DNA of 64,000 bases, from assembly GCF_017086445.1 (NCBI RefSeq), contig NZ_CP070968.1, positions 1,736,001 to 1,800,000 on the forward strand, read 5' to 3'. This document shows positions 45,627 through 54,443 of the stretch, piece after piece. Numbering within the stretch: the first letter of the stretch is position 1; each line of letters begins with the position of its first letter. The translations under genes were made by a program, and so were the position numbers. The notes below the pieces were generated by a model. That model had not been told where the DNA came from. It made no database searches and saw only the letters and a list, made by a program, of their open reading frames with translations. The DNA is from Brevundimonas fontaquae (GTDB taxonomy: Bacteria; Pseudomonadota; Alphaproteobacteria; Caulobacterales; Caulobacteraceae).

Positions 45627-45815
45627 ATGGCTGAAAAGAAAACCCTCACCGTCAAGCAGACCGGTTCGCCGATCCGCCGCAAGAACGACCAGCGCGCCAC
45701 CCTGGTGGGCCTGGGTCTGAACCGCCTGGGTCGTGAATCCACTCTGGAAGACACGCCTTCGGTTCGCGGGATGATCGCCAAGGTCGCCCACCTGACCGAG
45801 ATCGTCGAAAAGTAA
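45627..45815 (+). CDS. rpmD: 50S ribosomal protein L30
   Basis: The 62-residue L30 has [20 protein letters not shown] and [20 protein letters not shown], the family core. A strong intrinsic terminator lies immediately downstream, which separates it from rplO. Confidence 0.97.
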   Translation: MAEKKTLTVKQTGSPIRRKNDQRATLVGLGLNRLGRESTLEDTPSVRGMIAKVAHLTEIVEK

Positions 45816-45822
45816 GCCGTTT

Positions 45823-45853
45823 CGCCCTCTCCCGAACCCGGGAGAGGGCGTTT
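45823..45853 (+). terminator. Intrinsic terminator or attenuator between rpmD and rplO
   Basis: A perfect 11-bp stem, CGCCCTCTCCC (45823-45833) with GGGAGAGGGCG (45840-45850), is followed by TTTCTG. It splits the spc operon, with rplO starting 104 bases further on. Confidence 0.8.
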
Positions 45854-45957
45854 CTGCACTTGCGAATACACAGAGGGTCGCCTATCAGCGGCCCTTCATT
45901 TTTTCCAAGCCGAGTCTGGACGATGTCCGGGCGTTAGCACCCGAAAGGATCAGGCAC

Positions 45958-46551
45958 ATGAAACTGAACGAAATCCGCGACAACGAAGGCGCCCACAAGA
46001 AGCGCATGCGCGTCGGCCGTGGCCCCGGTTCGGGCAAGGGCAAGACCGCTGGTCGTGGCGTCAAGGGTCAGAAGTCGCGTTCGGGCGTCGCCATCGGCGG
46101 CTTCGAAGGCGGCCAAATGCCGCTGTACATGCGTATGCCCAAGCGCGGCTTCAACAACGCCAATGCTCTGAAGTTGGCTGAAGTGAACCTGTGGCGCCTG
46201 CAGGACGCCGTCGACGCCGGCAAGCTGGACGCCAAGTCCGAACTGAAGGGCGACGCCCTGGTCGCCGCCGGCGTGATCCGTCGCGTTAAGGACGGCGTGC
46301 GTCTGCTGGGCACCGGCGAACTGAAGCAAGCGCTGAACCTGGTCGTCTGGTCGGCCACTGCCGGCGCCAAGAAGGCCATCGAGGCCGCTGGCGGCTCGGT
46401 CGTCGAGCAACGCATCGAAGCCGAAGCCAAGGCCGCCGCGCGCGTCGAGAAGCGCAACGCCGCCAAGGGCAAGGCTCCGGCCGCCAAGGCGCCGCGCGGC
46501 GACGAGAACAAGATCTCGGCCCGCACCAAGCGCACCGCCGCCAAAGCCTAA
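45958..46551 (+). CDS. rplO: 50S ribosomal protein L15
   Basis: The 197-residue L15 begins [20 protein letters not shown], with [20 protein letters not shown] and [19 protein letters not shown]. It is about 40-50 residues longer than usual because of a C-terminal Ala/Lys-rich tail ([20 protein letters not shown]). It is a late-assembly protein near the 50S core. Hairpins flank it on both sides, so it may be a separate transcription unit. Confidence 0.96.
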   Translation: MKLNEIRDNEGAHKKRMRVGRGPGSGKGKTAGRGVKGQKSRSGVAIGGFEGGQMPLYMRMPKRGFNNANALKLAEVNLWRLQDAVDAGKLDAKSELKGDALVAAGVIRRVKDGVRLLGTGELKQALNLVVWSATAGAKKAIEAAGGSVVEQRIEAEAKAAARVEKRNAAKGKAPAAKAPRGDENKISARTKRTAAKA

Positions 46552-46612
46552 GTCACGCGTCGTCGCGGCGATTAGGTCGTGACCTGATTACATCTGCGAC
46601 GACGAAAGAACG

Positions 46613-46641
46613 GAAGCGGCCCTCGCATGAGGGCCGCTTTC
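46613..46641 (+). terminator. Hairpin between rplO and secY
   Basis: A perfect 11-bp stem, AAGCGGCCCTC (46614-46624) with GAGGGCCGCTT (46629-46639) and a GCAT loop, is followed by TCC. The T tract is short, so termination may be partial. It lies about 60 bases past rplO and 40 before secY. Confidence 0.65.
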
Positions 46642-46679
46642 CGCCTATCTGACGACTCAATCAGTCGTGGGGACGCATA

Positions 46680-48059
46680 ATGGCTTCGGCCGCAGAACAA
46701 CTCGCCGCCAATATGAATATGGGCTCGTTCGCGAAAGCGACCGAGCTGCATAAACGCCTGCTGTTCACGCTGGGCGCGCTTCTGGTCTATCGCATCGGCA
46801 CCTATGTGCCGATCCCGGGCATCAACTCGCAGGCCTTCCTGCAGTTCTTCCAGAACCCGGACGGTCAGCGCGGCATCCTGGACATGTTCAACATGTTCTC
46901 GGGCGGCGCGGTCGAGCGTATGGCCATCTTCGCGCTGAACGTGATGCCCTACATCTCGGCCTCGATCATCGTGCAGCTGATGGGCACGGTGTATCCGCCC
47001 TGGGAGAAGCTGAAGAAGGAAGGCGGAGAAAGCGGCCGCAAGCAGCTGAACCAGTATACCCGTTATCTGACGGTGTTCCTGGCGCTGGCGCAGTCCTTCG
47101 GCATCGCGGCAGGTCTGAACAGCACCGCCGGCCTGGTCGACAACCCCGGCATCTTCTTCATAATTTCGACGGTCGTGACCCTGACCGGCGGCACCATGTT
47201 CCTGATGTGGCTGGGTGAGCAGGTGACGGCGCGCGGCGTCGGCAACGGCATCTCGCTGATCATCTTCGCCGGTATCGTGGCGGTCCTGCCGTCCACCATC
47301 GCCCGCCTGCTGGGGCTGGCCCAGCAAGGCCAGATGTCGGCCTTCGCCCTCCTGTTCATCGCCATTCTGGCTGTGGCCACCGTGGTCTTCATCGTCTTCA
47401 TGGAGCGCGCCCAGCGCCGTCTTCTGATCCAGTATCCGAAGCGCCAGGAAGGCAACCGCATGGCCGGCGGCGAGCGTTCGTTCCTGCCGCTGAAGGTCAA
47501 CACCGCCGGCGTGATCCCGCCGATCTTCGCCTCGTCGCTGCTGATGCTGCCGACGACGGTGGCGACCATGACGGCCAACGCCGACCTGCCCAGCTGGATG
47601 AGCTGGCTGCCGCTGGTGACGGCGCAGCTGACGCACGGCCAGCCGCTGTTCATGGCGCTGTATGCCGCTCTGATCGTCTTCTTCTGCTTCTTCTACACCT
47701 CGATCACCTTCAATCCCGAGGACACGGCCGAGAACCTGCGCAAATACGGCGGCTTCCTTCCGGGCATCCGTCCGGGCAAGCGGACGGCGGAATATCTGGA
47801 CTATGTCCTGACCCGCCTGACTGTGATCGGCGCCGCCTACATCACCGCGGTCTGCCTGCTGCCCGAGTTCATCGTCAGCCAGTTCGGCAACAGCCTGTAT
47901 TTTGGCGGAACGTCTATCTTGATCGTTGTGTCGGTCACCATGGACACTGTGGCCCAGATCCAGTCCCAACTGCTGGCGCACCAGTACGAAGGCTTGATCA
48001 AGAAGGCCAAGCTGCGTGGTCGTGGCGGTCGCGGCGCTCCCACGCCCGTTCGCCGCTAA
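46680..48059 (+). CDS. secY: Protein translocase subunit SecY
   Basis: The 459-residue SecY has ten hydrophobic segments. Recognisable parts are LVYRIGTYVPIPGINSQAFL, LGIMPYISASIIVQL-like LNVMPYISASIIVQLMGTVY, a translocon plug region, GVGNGISLIIFAGIVAVLPS, and the cytosolic loop FLPGIRPGKRTAEYLDYVLT. It forms the Sec channel with SecE and SecG. It follows a hairpin after rplO and is 37 bases upstream of adk. Confidence 0.98.
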   Translation: MASAAEQLAANMNMGSFAKATELHKRLLFTLGALLVYRIGTYVPIPGINSQAFLQFFQNPDGQRGILDMFNMFSGGAVERMAIFALNVMPYISASIIVQLMGTVYPPWEKLKKEGGESGRKQLNQYTRYLTVFLALAQSFGIAAGLNSTAGLVDNPGIFFIISTVVTLTGGTMFLMWLGEQVTARGVGNGISLIIFAGIVAVLPSTIARLLGLAQQGQMSAFALLFIAILAVATVVFIVFMERAQRRLLIQYPKRQEGNRMAGGERSFLPLKVNTAGVIPPIFASSLLMLPTTVATMTANADLPSWMSWLPLVTAQLTHGQPLFMALYAALIVFFCFFYTSITFNPEDTAENLRKYGGFLPGIRPGKRTAEYLDYVLTRLTVIGAAYITAVCLLPEFIVSQFGNSLYFGGTSILIVVSVTMDTVAQIQSQLLAHQYEGLIKKAKLRGRGGRGAPTPVRR

Positions 48060-48096
48060 GTCTTAGGTTGTCAGACGCCCAGGGGAGGGCCGAAGC

Positions 48097-48657
48097 ATGA
48101 ACTTGATCCTGTTCGGACCGCCGGCGGCGGGCAAGGGCACCCAGGCCAAGCGGCTGGTGGAAGAGAAGGGCATGGTCCAGCTCTCCACCGGCGACATGCT
48201 GCGCGCGGCCATCGCCTCGGGCTCGGAGCTGGGCCTAAAGGTCAAGGACGTGCTGGCGCGCGGCGATCTGGTCACCGACGAGATCGTCATCGCCCTGATC
48301 GAGGATCGCCTGCCGGAGGCCGAGGCCGCCGGCGGCGCCATCTTCGACGGCTTCCCCCGCACCGTGGCGCAGGCCGAGGCGCTGGACGAGATGCTGGCCA
48401 AACGCGGTGTTCAAATCGACGCCGTCGTCCGGCTGAAAGTTGACGACGCCGCCCTGACCGAACGGATCGCCAAGCGCTTCGCGGAACAGGGTCGTCCGGA
48501 CGATAATCCGGAATCGTTCAAGGTCCGGCTCGAGGCCTACAACCGCAACACCGCGCCGCTGCTTCCCTACTACGAAGCCCAAGGCAAGCTGACCGAAGCC
48601 GACGGCATGGGCTCGATCGAGTCCGTCGCCAAGGCGATCGACGAGGCCCTGGCCTGA
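48097..48657 (+). CDS. adk: Adenylate kinase
   Basis: Adk catalyses ATP + AMP = 2 ADP. The 186-residue protein begins MNLILFGPPAAGKGTQAKRL with the P-loop and has GDMLRAAI, FDGFPRT (AMP site) and the short-LID segment RFAEQGRPDDNPESFKVRLE instead of the zinc LID of E. coli (214 residues). GGGGAGG lies upstream. It lies between secY and the TonB-like gene. Confidence 0.97.
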   Translation: MNLILFGPPAAGKGTQAKRLVEEKGMVQLSTGDMLRAAIASGSELGLKVKDVLARGDLVTDEIVIALIEDRLPEAEAAGGAIFDGFPRTVAQAEALDEMLAKRGVQIDAVVRLKVDDAALTERIAKRFAEQGRPDDNPESFKVRLEAYNRNTAPLLPYYEAQGKLTEADGMGSIESVAKAIDEALA

Positions 48658-48684
48658 TTTGCGTTTTTGGGCGTTGATCGCCTG

Positions 48685-49416
48685 ATGACTGACCTAGACG
48701 ACCCCAAACCTGAAAAGATCCGCCTGCGTCGCTGGCGCATGGCGGGCATATTCGTCGCCGTCGCTGTCGCGGAAATTGGCCTGTTCCTGTGGCTAGGACA
48801 GGTGAGGGGGCCGGCGCCGACGCCTGTAGTCGAGCCGCCGCCGTTCGAGGTCGTGCTCTACGATCCGCCGCCGCCGATGTCCAACGAACCCCCGGCGCCC
48901 GAAACCGGCGGCGGCGCGCCCGCTGCGCCATCCGTCATTCACACGCCGCCGCCTCCGCCCAAGGAACGCCCCCGCGAAGTTCCCGCGCCTCCCGTCAAGG
49001 CGCCGGCGCCCGCGCCCGTCGTCGGGGTCGCGCCGGCGCCATCGCCGCAACCCGGCTTCGGCCAGGGCGGGCAGGGGACAGGCAACGGATCCGGCGTCGG
49101 CTCTGGATCCGGCCCGGGCAGCGGCTCGACCGGACCGCGTCTGGTCACCGGTCCCACCATCGGCCAGATCCGCGCCAACCACCCGCCGGGCGCCCGCAGC
49201 CGTTACGGCCGGGTCGAACTGTCCTGCGTCATTCGCTTGGACAGCCGGCTGGACGGTTGCCGCGTCGTTCAAGAGACGCCCCCCGGCTTGGGTTTCGGCG
49301 CGGCCGGCTTGCAGGTGTCCGGCTATTTCCGCTTTCAACCGCCGACCGAAGACGGTCGCCCCGTCGAGGGGCAGCGGGTCACGGTCGGGGTCGATTTCGG
49401 CCGCCCGCCACGCTGA
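48685..49416 (+). CDS. TonB-family energy transducer-like protein
   Basis: From ATG 48685 the protein has 243 residues: cytosolic start, one membrane helix (about 20-38, AGIFVAVAVAEIGLFLWLG), a Pro-rich periplasmic spacer (about 43-120), a Gly/Ser-rich stretch (about 124-149), and a C-terminal TonB-like domain (about 157-240). The last contains YGRVELSCVIRLDSRLDGCR, with Cys181 and Cys192, and the YFRFQPPTEDGRPVEGQRV segment. TonB couples ExbBD to outer-membrane receptors. No exbB or exbD is adjacent. A TTG at 48667 is a possible alternative start, and neither has a good ribosome site. It sits between adk and rpsM, an unusual place. Confidence 0.85.
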   Translation: MTDLDDPKPEKIRLRRWRMAGIFVAVAVAEIGLFLWLGQVRGPAPTPVVEPPPFEVVLYDPPPPMSNEPPAPETGGGAPAAPSVIHTPPPPPKERPREVPAPPVKAPAPAPVVGVAPAPSPQPGFGQGGQGTGNGSGVGSGSGPGSGSTGPRLVTGPTIGQIRANHPPGARSRYGRVELSCVIRLDSRLDGCRVVQETPPGLGFGAAGLQVSGYFRFQPPTEDGRPVEGQRVTVGVDFGRPPR

Positions 49417-49554
49417 AGCGGCGCCGCGCGGGAGCGGATGTTGACGCCCGGTGAATCATCTGTATAAGGGCGCCTTCCCGCGAAGGGCGCCACGCTCCTG
49501 GTTTGTTAACCGGAGCGTTTGTTGCGTCTGACTAACGCGTATCTGGAGAATTTC

Positions 49555-49923
49555 GTGGCCCGTATTGCTGGCGTCAACATCCCGACCAACAAGCGCGTAG
49601 AGATCGCGCTTCAGTATATCCATGGCATCGGCCCCGCCGCTGCCAAGGACATCACCGAGAAGGTGGGCATCGAGCCCGCTCGCCGGGTGAACCAGCTGAC
49701 GGACGCCGAAGTCCTGTCGATCCGTGAAACGATCGACAAGGATCACACCGTCGAGGGCGACCTGCGCCGCGAGACGTCGATGAACATCAAGCGTCTGATG
49801 GATCTGGCCTGCTATCGCGGCCTGCGTCACCGCAAGGGCCTGCCGGTCCGCGGTCAGCGCACCCACACGAACGCCCGCACCCGCAAGGGTCCCGCCAAGC
49901 CGATCGCCGGCAAGAAGAAGTAA
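49555..49923 (+). CDS. rpsM: 30S ribosomal protein S13
   Basis: The GTG at 49555 has GGAGA 5 bases upstream, and the 122-residue protein then begins with the conserved (M)[19 protein letters not shown], so this start is chosen over the upstream frame from 49519. The C-terminus has [21 protein letters not shown]13 forms the head-50S bridge and contacts P-site tRNA. It opens the alpha operon part. Confidence 0.98.
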   Translation: MARIAGVNIPTNKRVEIALQYIHGIGPAAAKDITEKVGIEPARRVNQLTDAEVLSIRETIDKDHTVEGDLRRETSMNIKRLMDLACYRGLRHRKGLPVRGQRTHTNARTRKGPAKPIAGKKK

Positions 49924-49932
49924 GACAGACAC

Positions 49933-50322
49933 ATGGCCAAGGAACCGGGTCGCGTAAAGAAGCGCGAGCGCAAGAACATCACCTCGGGCGTCGCCCACGT
50001 GAATGCTTCGTTCAACAACACCATGATCACGATCACCGATGCCCAGGGCAACGCGATCTCGTGGTCTTCGGCGGGTCACATGGGCTTCAAGGGTTCGCGT
50101 AAGTCGACCCCTTACGCCGCTCAGATGGCTGCGGAAGACGCTGGCAAGAAGGCCCAGGAACACGGCGTGAAGACGCTGGAAGTGAACGTCTCGGGACCGG
50201 GATCCGGCCGTGAATCGGCCCTGCGCGCGCTGCAGTCGGTCGGTCTGACGATCACGACGATCCGCGACGTCACGCCGATGCCGCACAATGGTTGCCGTCC
50301 GCCCAAGCGTCGTCGCGTCTAA
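49933..50322 (+). CDS. rpsK: 30S ribosomal protein S11
   Basis: The 129-residue S11 contains [40 protein letters not shown] and the ending [19 protein letters not shown]. It lies on the 30S platform with S6 and S18. rpoA follows after 93 bases. Confidence 0.98.
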   Translation: MAKEPGRVKKRERKNITSGVAHVNASFNNTMITITDAQGNAISWSSAGHMGFKGSRKSTPYAAQMAAEDAGKKAQEHGVKTLEVNVSGPGSGRESALRALQSVGLTITTIRDVTPMPHNGCRPPKRRRV

Positions 50323-50415
50323 GCGATAGCGTTCCAAGGCACCCCCAATCTCCGTCCGCTCCATCATGGCCTCGTCGACAAGGCCGGAGCAGGCGAAACC
50401 CGTTCGAGGGACAAA

Positions 50416-51435
50416 ATGATCGAAAGAAACTGGCAAGAGCTGATCCGTCCCGAGAAGCCGCAGATCGAGATCGGTTCCGACGCCCAGCGCAAGGCGCGCC
50501 TGGTGGCCGAACCCCTCGAGCGTGGCTTCGGCGTGACGCTCGGCAACGCGCTCCGTCGCGTTCTGCTGTCCTCGCTGCAAGGCGCAGCCGTCACGGCCAT
50601 CCAGATCGACGGCGTCGTTCATGAATTCTCGTCGCTGGAAGGCGTGCGCGAAGACGTGGTCGACATCGTCCTGAACATCAAGCAACTGGCGCTGCGTATG
50701 CATGCCGAAGGCCCCAAGCGCATGACCCTGCGCGCCACGGGCCCCGGTCCGGTGACGGCCGGCCAGATCGACGTGCCGGCGGACATCGAGGTTCTGAACC
50801 CCGACCACGTCATCTGCACGCTGGACGATGGCGCATCGGTGCGCATGGAACTGACCGTCCAGAACGGCAAGGGCTACGTCGCCGCCGAGCTGAACCGTCC
50901 GGAAGATGCGCCGATCGGCCTGATCGCCGTCGACGCCCTGTATTCGCCGGTCAAGAAGGTGGCTTACCGCGTCGAGCCGACCCGTCAGGGTCAGTCGCTG
51001 GACTATGACAAGCTGCTGCTGGAAGTCGAAACCAACGGTGCGGTCACGCCGGTTGACGCCGTGGCCTATGCCGCGCGCATCCTGCAGGACCAGCTCCAGA
51101 TCTTCATCACCTTCGAAGAGCCCAAGAAGGCTGTCGAGCAGTCGGACGGCAAGCCCGACCTGCCCTTCAACCCGGCGCTGCTGAAGAAGGTGGACGAGCT
51201 GGAACTGTCGGTTCGTTCGGCCAACTGCCTGAAGAACGACAACATCGTCTACATCGGCGACCTGATCCAGAAGACCGAGGGCGAAATGCTTCGCACCCCG
51301 AACTTTGGCCGCAAGTCGTTGAACGAGATCAAGGAAGTTCTCACGACGATGGGCCTCAGCCTCGGCATGGACGTGCCGAACTGGCCGCCCGAAAACATCG
51401 AAGATCTGGCCAAGAAGTTCGACGACCAGATCTAA
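50416..51435 (+). CDS. rpoA: DNA-directed RNA polymerase subunit alpha
   Basis: The 339-residue RpoA has the N-terminal dimerisation domain ([20 protein letters not shown]) and the C-terminal domain for DNA and activators ([40 protein letters not shown]). It begins [20 protein letters not shown]. rplQ follows after a 104-base leader. Confidence 0.98.
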   Translation: MIERNWQELIRPEKPQIEIGSDAQRKARLVAEPLERGFGVTLGNALRRVLLSSLQGAAVTAIQIDGVVHEFSSLEGVREDVVDIVLNIKQLALRMHAEGPKRMTLRATGPGPVTAGQIDVPADIEVLNPDHVICTLDDGASVRMELTVQNGKGYVAAELNRPEDAPIGLIAVDALYSPVKKVAYRVEPTRQGQSLDYDKLLLEVETNGAVTPVDAVAYAARILQDQLQIFITFEEPKKAVEQSDGKPDLPFNPALLKKVDELELSVRSANCLKNDNIVYIGDLIQKTEGEMLRTPNFGRKSLNEIKEVLTTMGLSLGMDVPNWPPENIEDLAKKFDDQI

Positions 51436-51539
51436 GTTCAACCCTCCGCCCGTCTCCTTCGGGAGAATGTCGGGGCGGTTAGAAGATTACGGTTCCAGGT
51501 CCGATTGAGGATACCGGTTCCGGAGTAGGAGAGACCCAG

Positions 51540-51959
51540 ATGCGCCACGGCGCCGCCCATCGTAAACTCGGTCGCACGAGCAGCCACCGCACCGCCATGT
51601 TCGCCAACATGGCCGCCTCGCTGATCAAGCACGAGCAGATCACCACGACCCTGCCCAAGGCGAAGGAACTGCGTCCCTTCGTCGAGAAGCTGGTCACCCT
51701 CGCTAAGAAGGGCGACCTGCACGCGCGTCGTCAGGCCATCAGCCAGGTTCGGGACGTGCCGCAAGTCGGCAAGCTGTTCGAAACGCTTGGCCCGCGCTAC
51801 AGCGAGCGTAACGGCGGCTATATCCGCATCATGAAGGCCGGCTTCCGCCACGGCGACAACGCCCCGATGGCCGTCATCGAGTTCGTCGATCGCGACGTCG
51901 AAGCCAAGGGCAAGGACTCCGGTCCGGTCCTGGCCTTCGAAGGCAACGACGAAGACTAA
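51540..51959 (+). CDS. rplQ: 50S ribosomal protein L17
   Basis: The 139-residue L17 begins [20 protein letters not shown] and has [20 protein letters not shown] and [20 protein letters not shown]. It has an acidic C-terminal tail. It closes the ribosomal cluster and is followed by a strong terminator. The 51436-51539 gap before it has a GC-rich inverted repeat. Confidence 0.98.
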   Translation: MRHGAAHRKLGRTSSHRTAMFANMAASLIKHEQITTTLPKAKELRPFVEKLVTLAKKGDLHARRQAISQVRDVPQVGKLFETLGPRYSERNGGYIRIMKAGFRHGDNAPMAVIEFVDRDVEAKGKDSGPVLAFEGNDED

Positions 51960-51985
51960 GATTTGGTCGTTTGACCAAACGCCGG

Positions 51986-52017
51986 AAGGGCGGTCGGAGC
52001 GATCCGACCGCCCTTTT
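51986..52017 (+). terminator. Rho-independent terminator of the ribosomal protein cluster
   Basis: A perfect 11-bp stem, GGGCGGTCGGA (51988-51998) with TCCGACCGCCC (52003-52013) and GCGA loop, is followed by TTTTGC, 28 bases past rplQ. Confidence 0.92.
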
Positions 52018-52048
52018 GCTTTGCGTGGAAACCGGACATGAGGGGTGA

Positions 52049-52507
52049 ATGACCGTCGCCATCGTCGATTTCCGTCCCGATCACGCCTCCGCCTGGGCGC
52101 AAATGAACACCGCTTGGCTGATCGAGGGCGAGTTCGCCATCGAGGCCAAGGATCGGGTCGCGATCAATGATCCGCAGGGCGTCTTCCTTGACAAGGGCGG
52201 GCGCATCTTTATCGCGCAGAGCAATGGGCAGGCCGTGGGCTGCTGCGCCATGGTCCCGACCGGCGACGCGGTAGAGATATGCAAGATGACCGTCACGCCC
52301 GCCGCGCGCGGCCTGGGTCTGGCGCGACGCCTGCTGGACGCCTGCGAAGCGGCGGCGCGGGAAGCAGGCGCTGCCCGGCTCTATCTGGAAACCAACAGCG
52401 CCCTGAAGCCCGCGATCGCCTTGTATGACAGCGCCGGCTTCCTGCATCTGCCGCCACGGCCCACGCCCTATGCGCGCGCTGATGTCTTCATGGAGAAGTG
52501 GCTTTAG
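52049..52507 (+). CDS. GNAT family N-acetyltransferase
   Basis: This 152-residue protein has the GNAT fold with the acetyl-CoA site VEICKMTVTPAARGLGLARR, the V-x-x-x-x-R/Q-x-x-G-x-G/A signature being ARGLGLARRL. ARLYLETNSALKPAIALYDS follows, and it ends with a YARADVFMEKW strand. The substrate is unknown; the tail resembles amino-acid or small-molecule acetyltransferases. Its stop overlaps a 39-residue microprotein gene on the opposite strand by 4 bases. Confidence 0.88.
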   Translation: MTVAIVDFRPDHASAWAQMNTAWLIEGEFAIEAKDRVAINDPQGVFLDKGGRIFIAQSNGQAVGCCAMVPTGDAVEICKMTVTPAARGLGLARRLLDACEAAAREAGAARLYLETNSALKPAIALYDSAGFLHLPPRPTPYARADVFMEKWL

Positions 52508-52623
52508 CCGTCCCAGAACGCAGCGATCGCCATGCCCCATATGAGGAAAATGCACAGGCCGTAGGCGATCTGATCCTGAAGCGAGCGGCGGGGCGGTTTG
52601 GGCGGTGGGTTCGGATGCGGCAT
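52504..52623 (-). CDS. Putative 39-residue single-pass membrane microprotein
   Basis: A 40-codon frame starts at ATG 52623. The protein begins MPHPNPPPKPPRRSLQDQIA, a Pro/Arg-rich cytoplasmic tail, followed by YGLCIFLIWGMAIAAFW, a membrane span, and ends DG. No strong ribosome site is seen. Support is the sensible topology (positive-inside), the good codon use, and a 4-base convergent stop overlap (TTAG) with the GNAT gene of the same kind as other pairs in the window. I know of no family. Non-coding DNA is an alternative. Confidence 0.45.
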   Translation of the reverse strand: MPHPNPPPKPPRRSLQDQIAYGLCIFLIWGMAIAAFWDG

Positions 52624-52696
52624 CGCCAAGCTTGAAGCCGATAGGCGACGACTGCGAAATCGATTAAGCGGGTGACGGTCTGTGAGGGGAGGTCAC

Positions 52697-53614
52697 ATGT
52701 CGGGTCGCGCGCCGCCGCCGCTGAATGCGCTGCGAACCTTCGAAATCTTCGCTCGGCACGGCAGCATGACCCGCGCAGCAGCCGAGTTGTGTGTCACCCA
52801 CGGGGCGGTCAGCCGTCAGATCGCGGCGCTGCAGGCTTCACTGGGCGTGGCTCTGGTGACCGGGCCACGCCATGCGCTTACGTTGACGGAGGCTGGGGCA
52901 AAGCTGGCCGAGGGCCTGACGCCAGCGTTTAGCGCGATCACGGATGCGGTCGAGGCCGCGAGGCAGGGCGCGGTGCGGGAGATCGAGATTTCCTGTCTGG
53001 GCACCTTCGCCCTTAAATGGCTCATCCCACGCTTGCCGTCCTTTCTGGAGGCGCATCCTGATGTGCGCGTTAGGCTGTCGGAATCCTATGCGCCGGTCGA
53101 TTATCGGCGCGATCGTTTCGACGGCGCAATCCGTATCGTGGAGCCGGATCAGGTCCATGCGCGAACCGAAGCGACACCCTTCCTGGCTCAACATCAGGGA
53201 CCTGTCGGATCGCCATCCATGATGGCCCAGCTGCCGACGATAGACGCCTTGACTGGCGCGCCGCGGCTGCATTCGGCGACCTTCCGTAGGGCCTGGTCGG
53301 TCTGGGCTGAACTGGCTGGCGTGACCCTGCCGGCGGCGGCGATGGAGCGAGAATTCGCGCACAATCATTCGCTGGTGGAGGCTGCGATTGCTGGATTGGG
53401 CGTGGGAATTGCGCCCTGGGCTTTCGTGGCGCCGGACGTGATGGCCGGCCGGTTGGCCGCGCCGTTCGGTTTCGTGGAGCGACCATCCCGGTTCGTCTTT
53501 CTGCGGCCGGAAGGCCGCAAGGACGCGGCGGTGGACGCCTTCCGCGACTGGCTCGTTGCGGAAGGCGCGCGCAGTCCGTCTCCGCCTATTCCTTCGACAA
53601 ATCCTGGCGGTTGA
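52697..53614 (+). CDS. LysR family transcriptional regulator (GcvA-like)
   Basis: The start at ATG 52697 has GGGGAGG 4 bases upstream. The 305-residue protein has an N-terminal winged helix-turn-helix (PPLNALRTFEIFARHGSMTR, AVSRQIAALQASLGVALVTG). An effector-binding periplasmic-binding-protein-like domain follows with EISCLGTFALKWLIPRLPSF and GLGVGIAPWAFV. The first lines match the GcvA group (SAR..LNALR.FE...). The regulated genes are unknown. It converges on the ABC permease gene with a 29-base overlap of coding ends. Confidence 0.9.
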   Translation: MSGRAPPPLNALRTFEIFARHGSMTRAAAELCVTHGAVSRQIAALQASLGVALVTGPRHALTLTEAGAKLAEGLTPAFSAITDAVEAARQGAVREIEISCLGTFALKWLIPRLPSFLEAHPDVRVRLSESYAPVDYRRDRFDGAIRIVEPDQVHARTEATPFLAQHQGPVGSPSMMAQLPTIDALTGAPRLHSATFRRAWSVWAELAGVTLPAAAMEREFAHNHSLVEAAIAGLGVGIAPWAFVAPDVMAGRLAAPFGFVERPSRFVFLRPEGRKDAAVDAFRDWLVAEGARSPSPPIPSTNPGG

Positions 53615-54443
53615 ACCAGGCGACGGCGGCGGCGAAGGGGACGCCGATCCAGAGGGCCAGGCTGAGGACCCCCTTCAGCACGGCATGATCGGGCAGTTGC
53701 GCCGCCGATGCGCCGCCCTCGATGGCGGCCTTCAGCAGGTCGGTGGCCATGCCCGGCGACAGCAGCGGCAGAAGCCAGCCGTCCGGCGTCACGCCCATCG
53801 GCAGCAGCAGTTGGGGCAGGAAGAACTGGGCCACGCCGATCACCAGCGGCGCAAACAGGGCCGCCAGCAACGAGCGCGTCACCACGGCGGCCAGAAGGCC
53901 GAGCATGGTGAACTGCAGGATGCGCGCCCAGGACGTCAGGGTCAGAAGGCCGAAGTCCGTCGCCGCTGCGCCGTTCATCGAGAAGGTGAGGGGGCGGCCG
54001 AATACCGCCGCCTGCATCACACTGGCGATCACGTCGGAGATCAGGGCGGCGATGGTCGCCAGTACGATCACCAGACCCACGACCGCGACCTTGCCGGTCA
54101 GCAGATTCGGTCGGGCGTTGCGCGCGCTGATCAGCCGCCAGGTCTCCCAGCGATAGTCGCCCGCGTAGATGGTCGCCGCGCCGATCAGGACGAACATCAG
54201 GATGGCCGGATTGGCGAAGTCGCCCGCGCTCTTGACCATGGCCATTCCCAGATCGAGCGGGCCGCCCTTCATCATGTCCGGCGGCAGCTTGCCCGCCAGT
54301 TTCGCCTCATTGGCTTTGGCGACGACGAAGCCCAGGGTGGCGAGGATTACGCCCATGATGGGGATGAACAGCACGCTCCAGAACAGGGCGGTGCGGTTCT
54401 TGGACAGGCGGTAGGTTTCGGAACGGATCGCGTCAGCCAGCAC
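53586..54443 (-). CDS. ABC-2 type transporter permease
   Basis: This 285-residue protein has six hydrophobic segments (about 18-40, 67-87, 102-126, 145-170, 180-203 and 255-277) and an N-terminal ADAIRSETYRLSKNRTALFW typical of ABC-2 permeases. The loop NFxxP-type start and lack of a cytoplasmic ATPase domain fit a subunit paired with the upstream ATP-binding protein. It should export a lipid, peptide or drug; substrate unknown. Its start lies inside the ATPase gene (11-base overlap), so the two are translationally coupled. Confidence 0.88.
   Translation of the reverse strand: MLADAIRSETYRLSKNRTALFWSVLFIPIMGVILATLGFVVAKANEAKLAGKLPPDMMKGGPLDLGMAMVKSAGDFANPAILMFVLIGAATIYAGDYRWETWRLISARNARPNLLTGKVAVVGLVIVLATIAALISDVIASVMQAAVFGRPLTFSMNGAAATDFGLLTLTSWARILQFTMLGLLAAVVTRSLLAALFAPLVIGVAQFFLPQLLLPMGVTPDGWLLPLLSPGMATDLLKAAIEGGASAAQLPDHAVLKGVLSLALWIGVPFAAAVAWFNRQDLSKE

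Noticed and set aside
44070..45791. A 573-codon minus-strand frame antisense to rplF-rpmD
   Set aside because: It covers several verified ribosomal genes on the other strand and has the antisense composition typical of GC-rich shadows.
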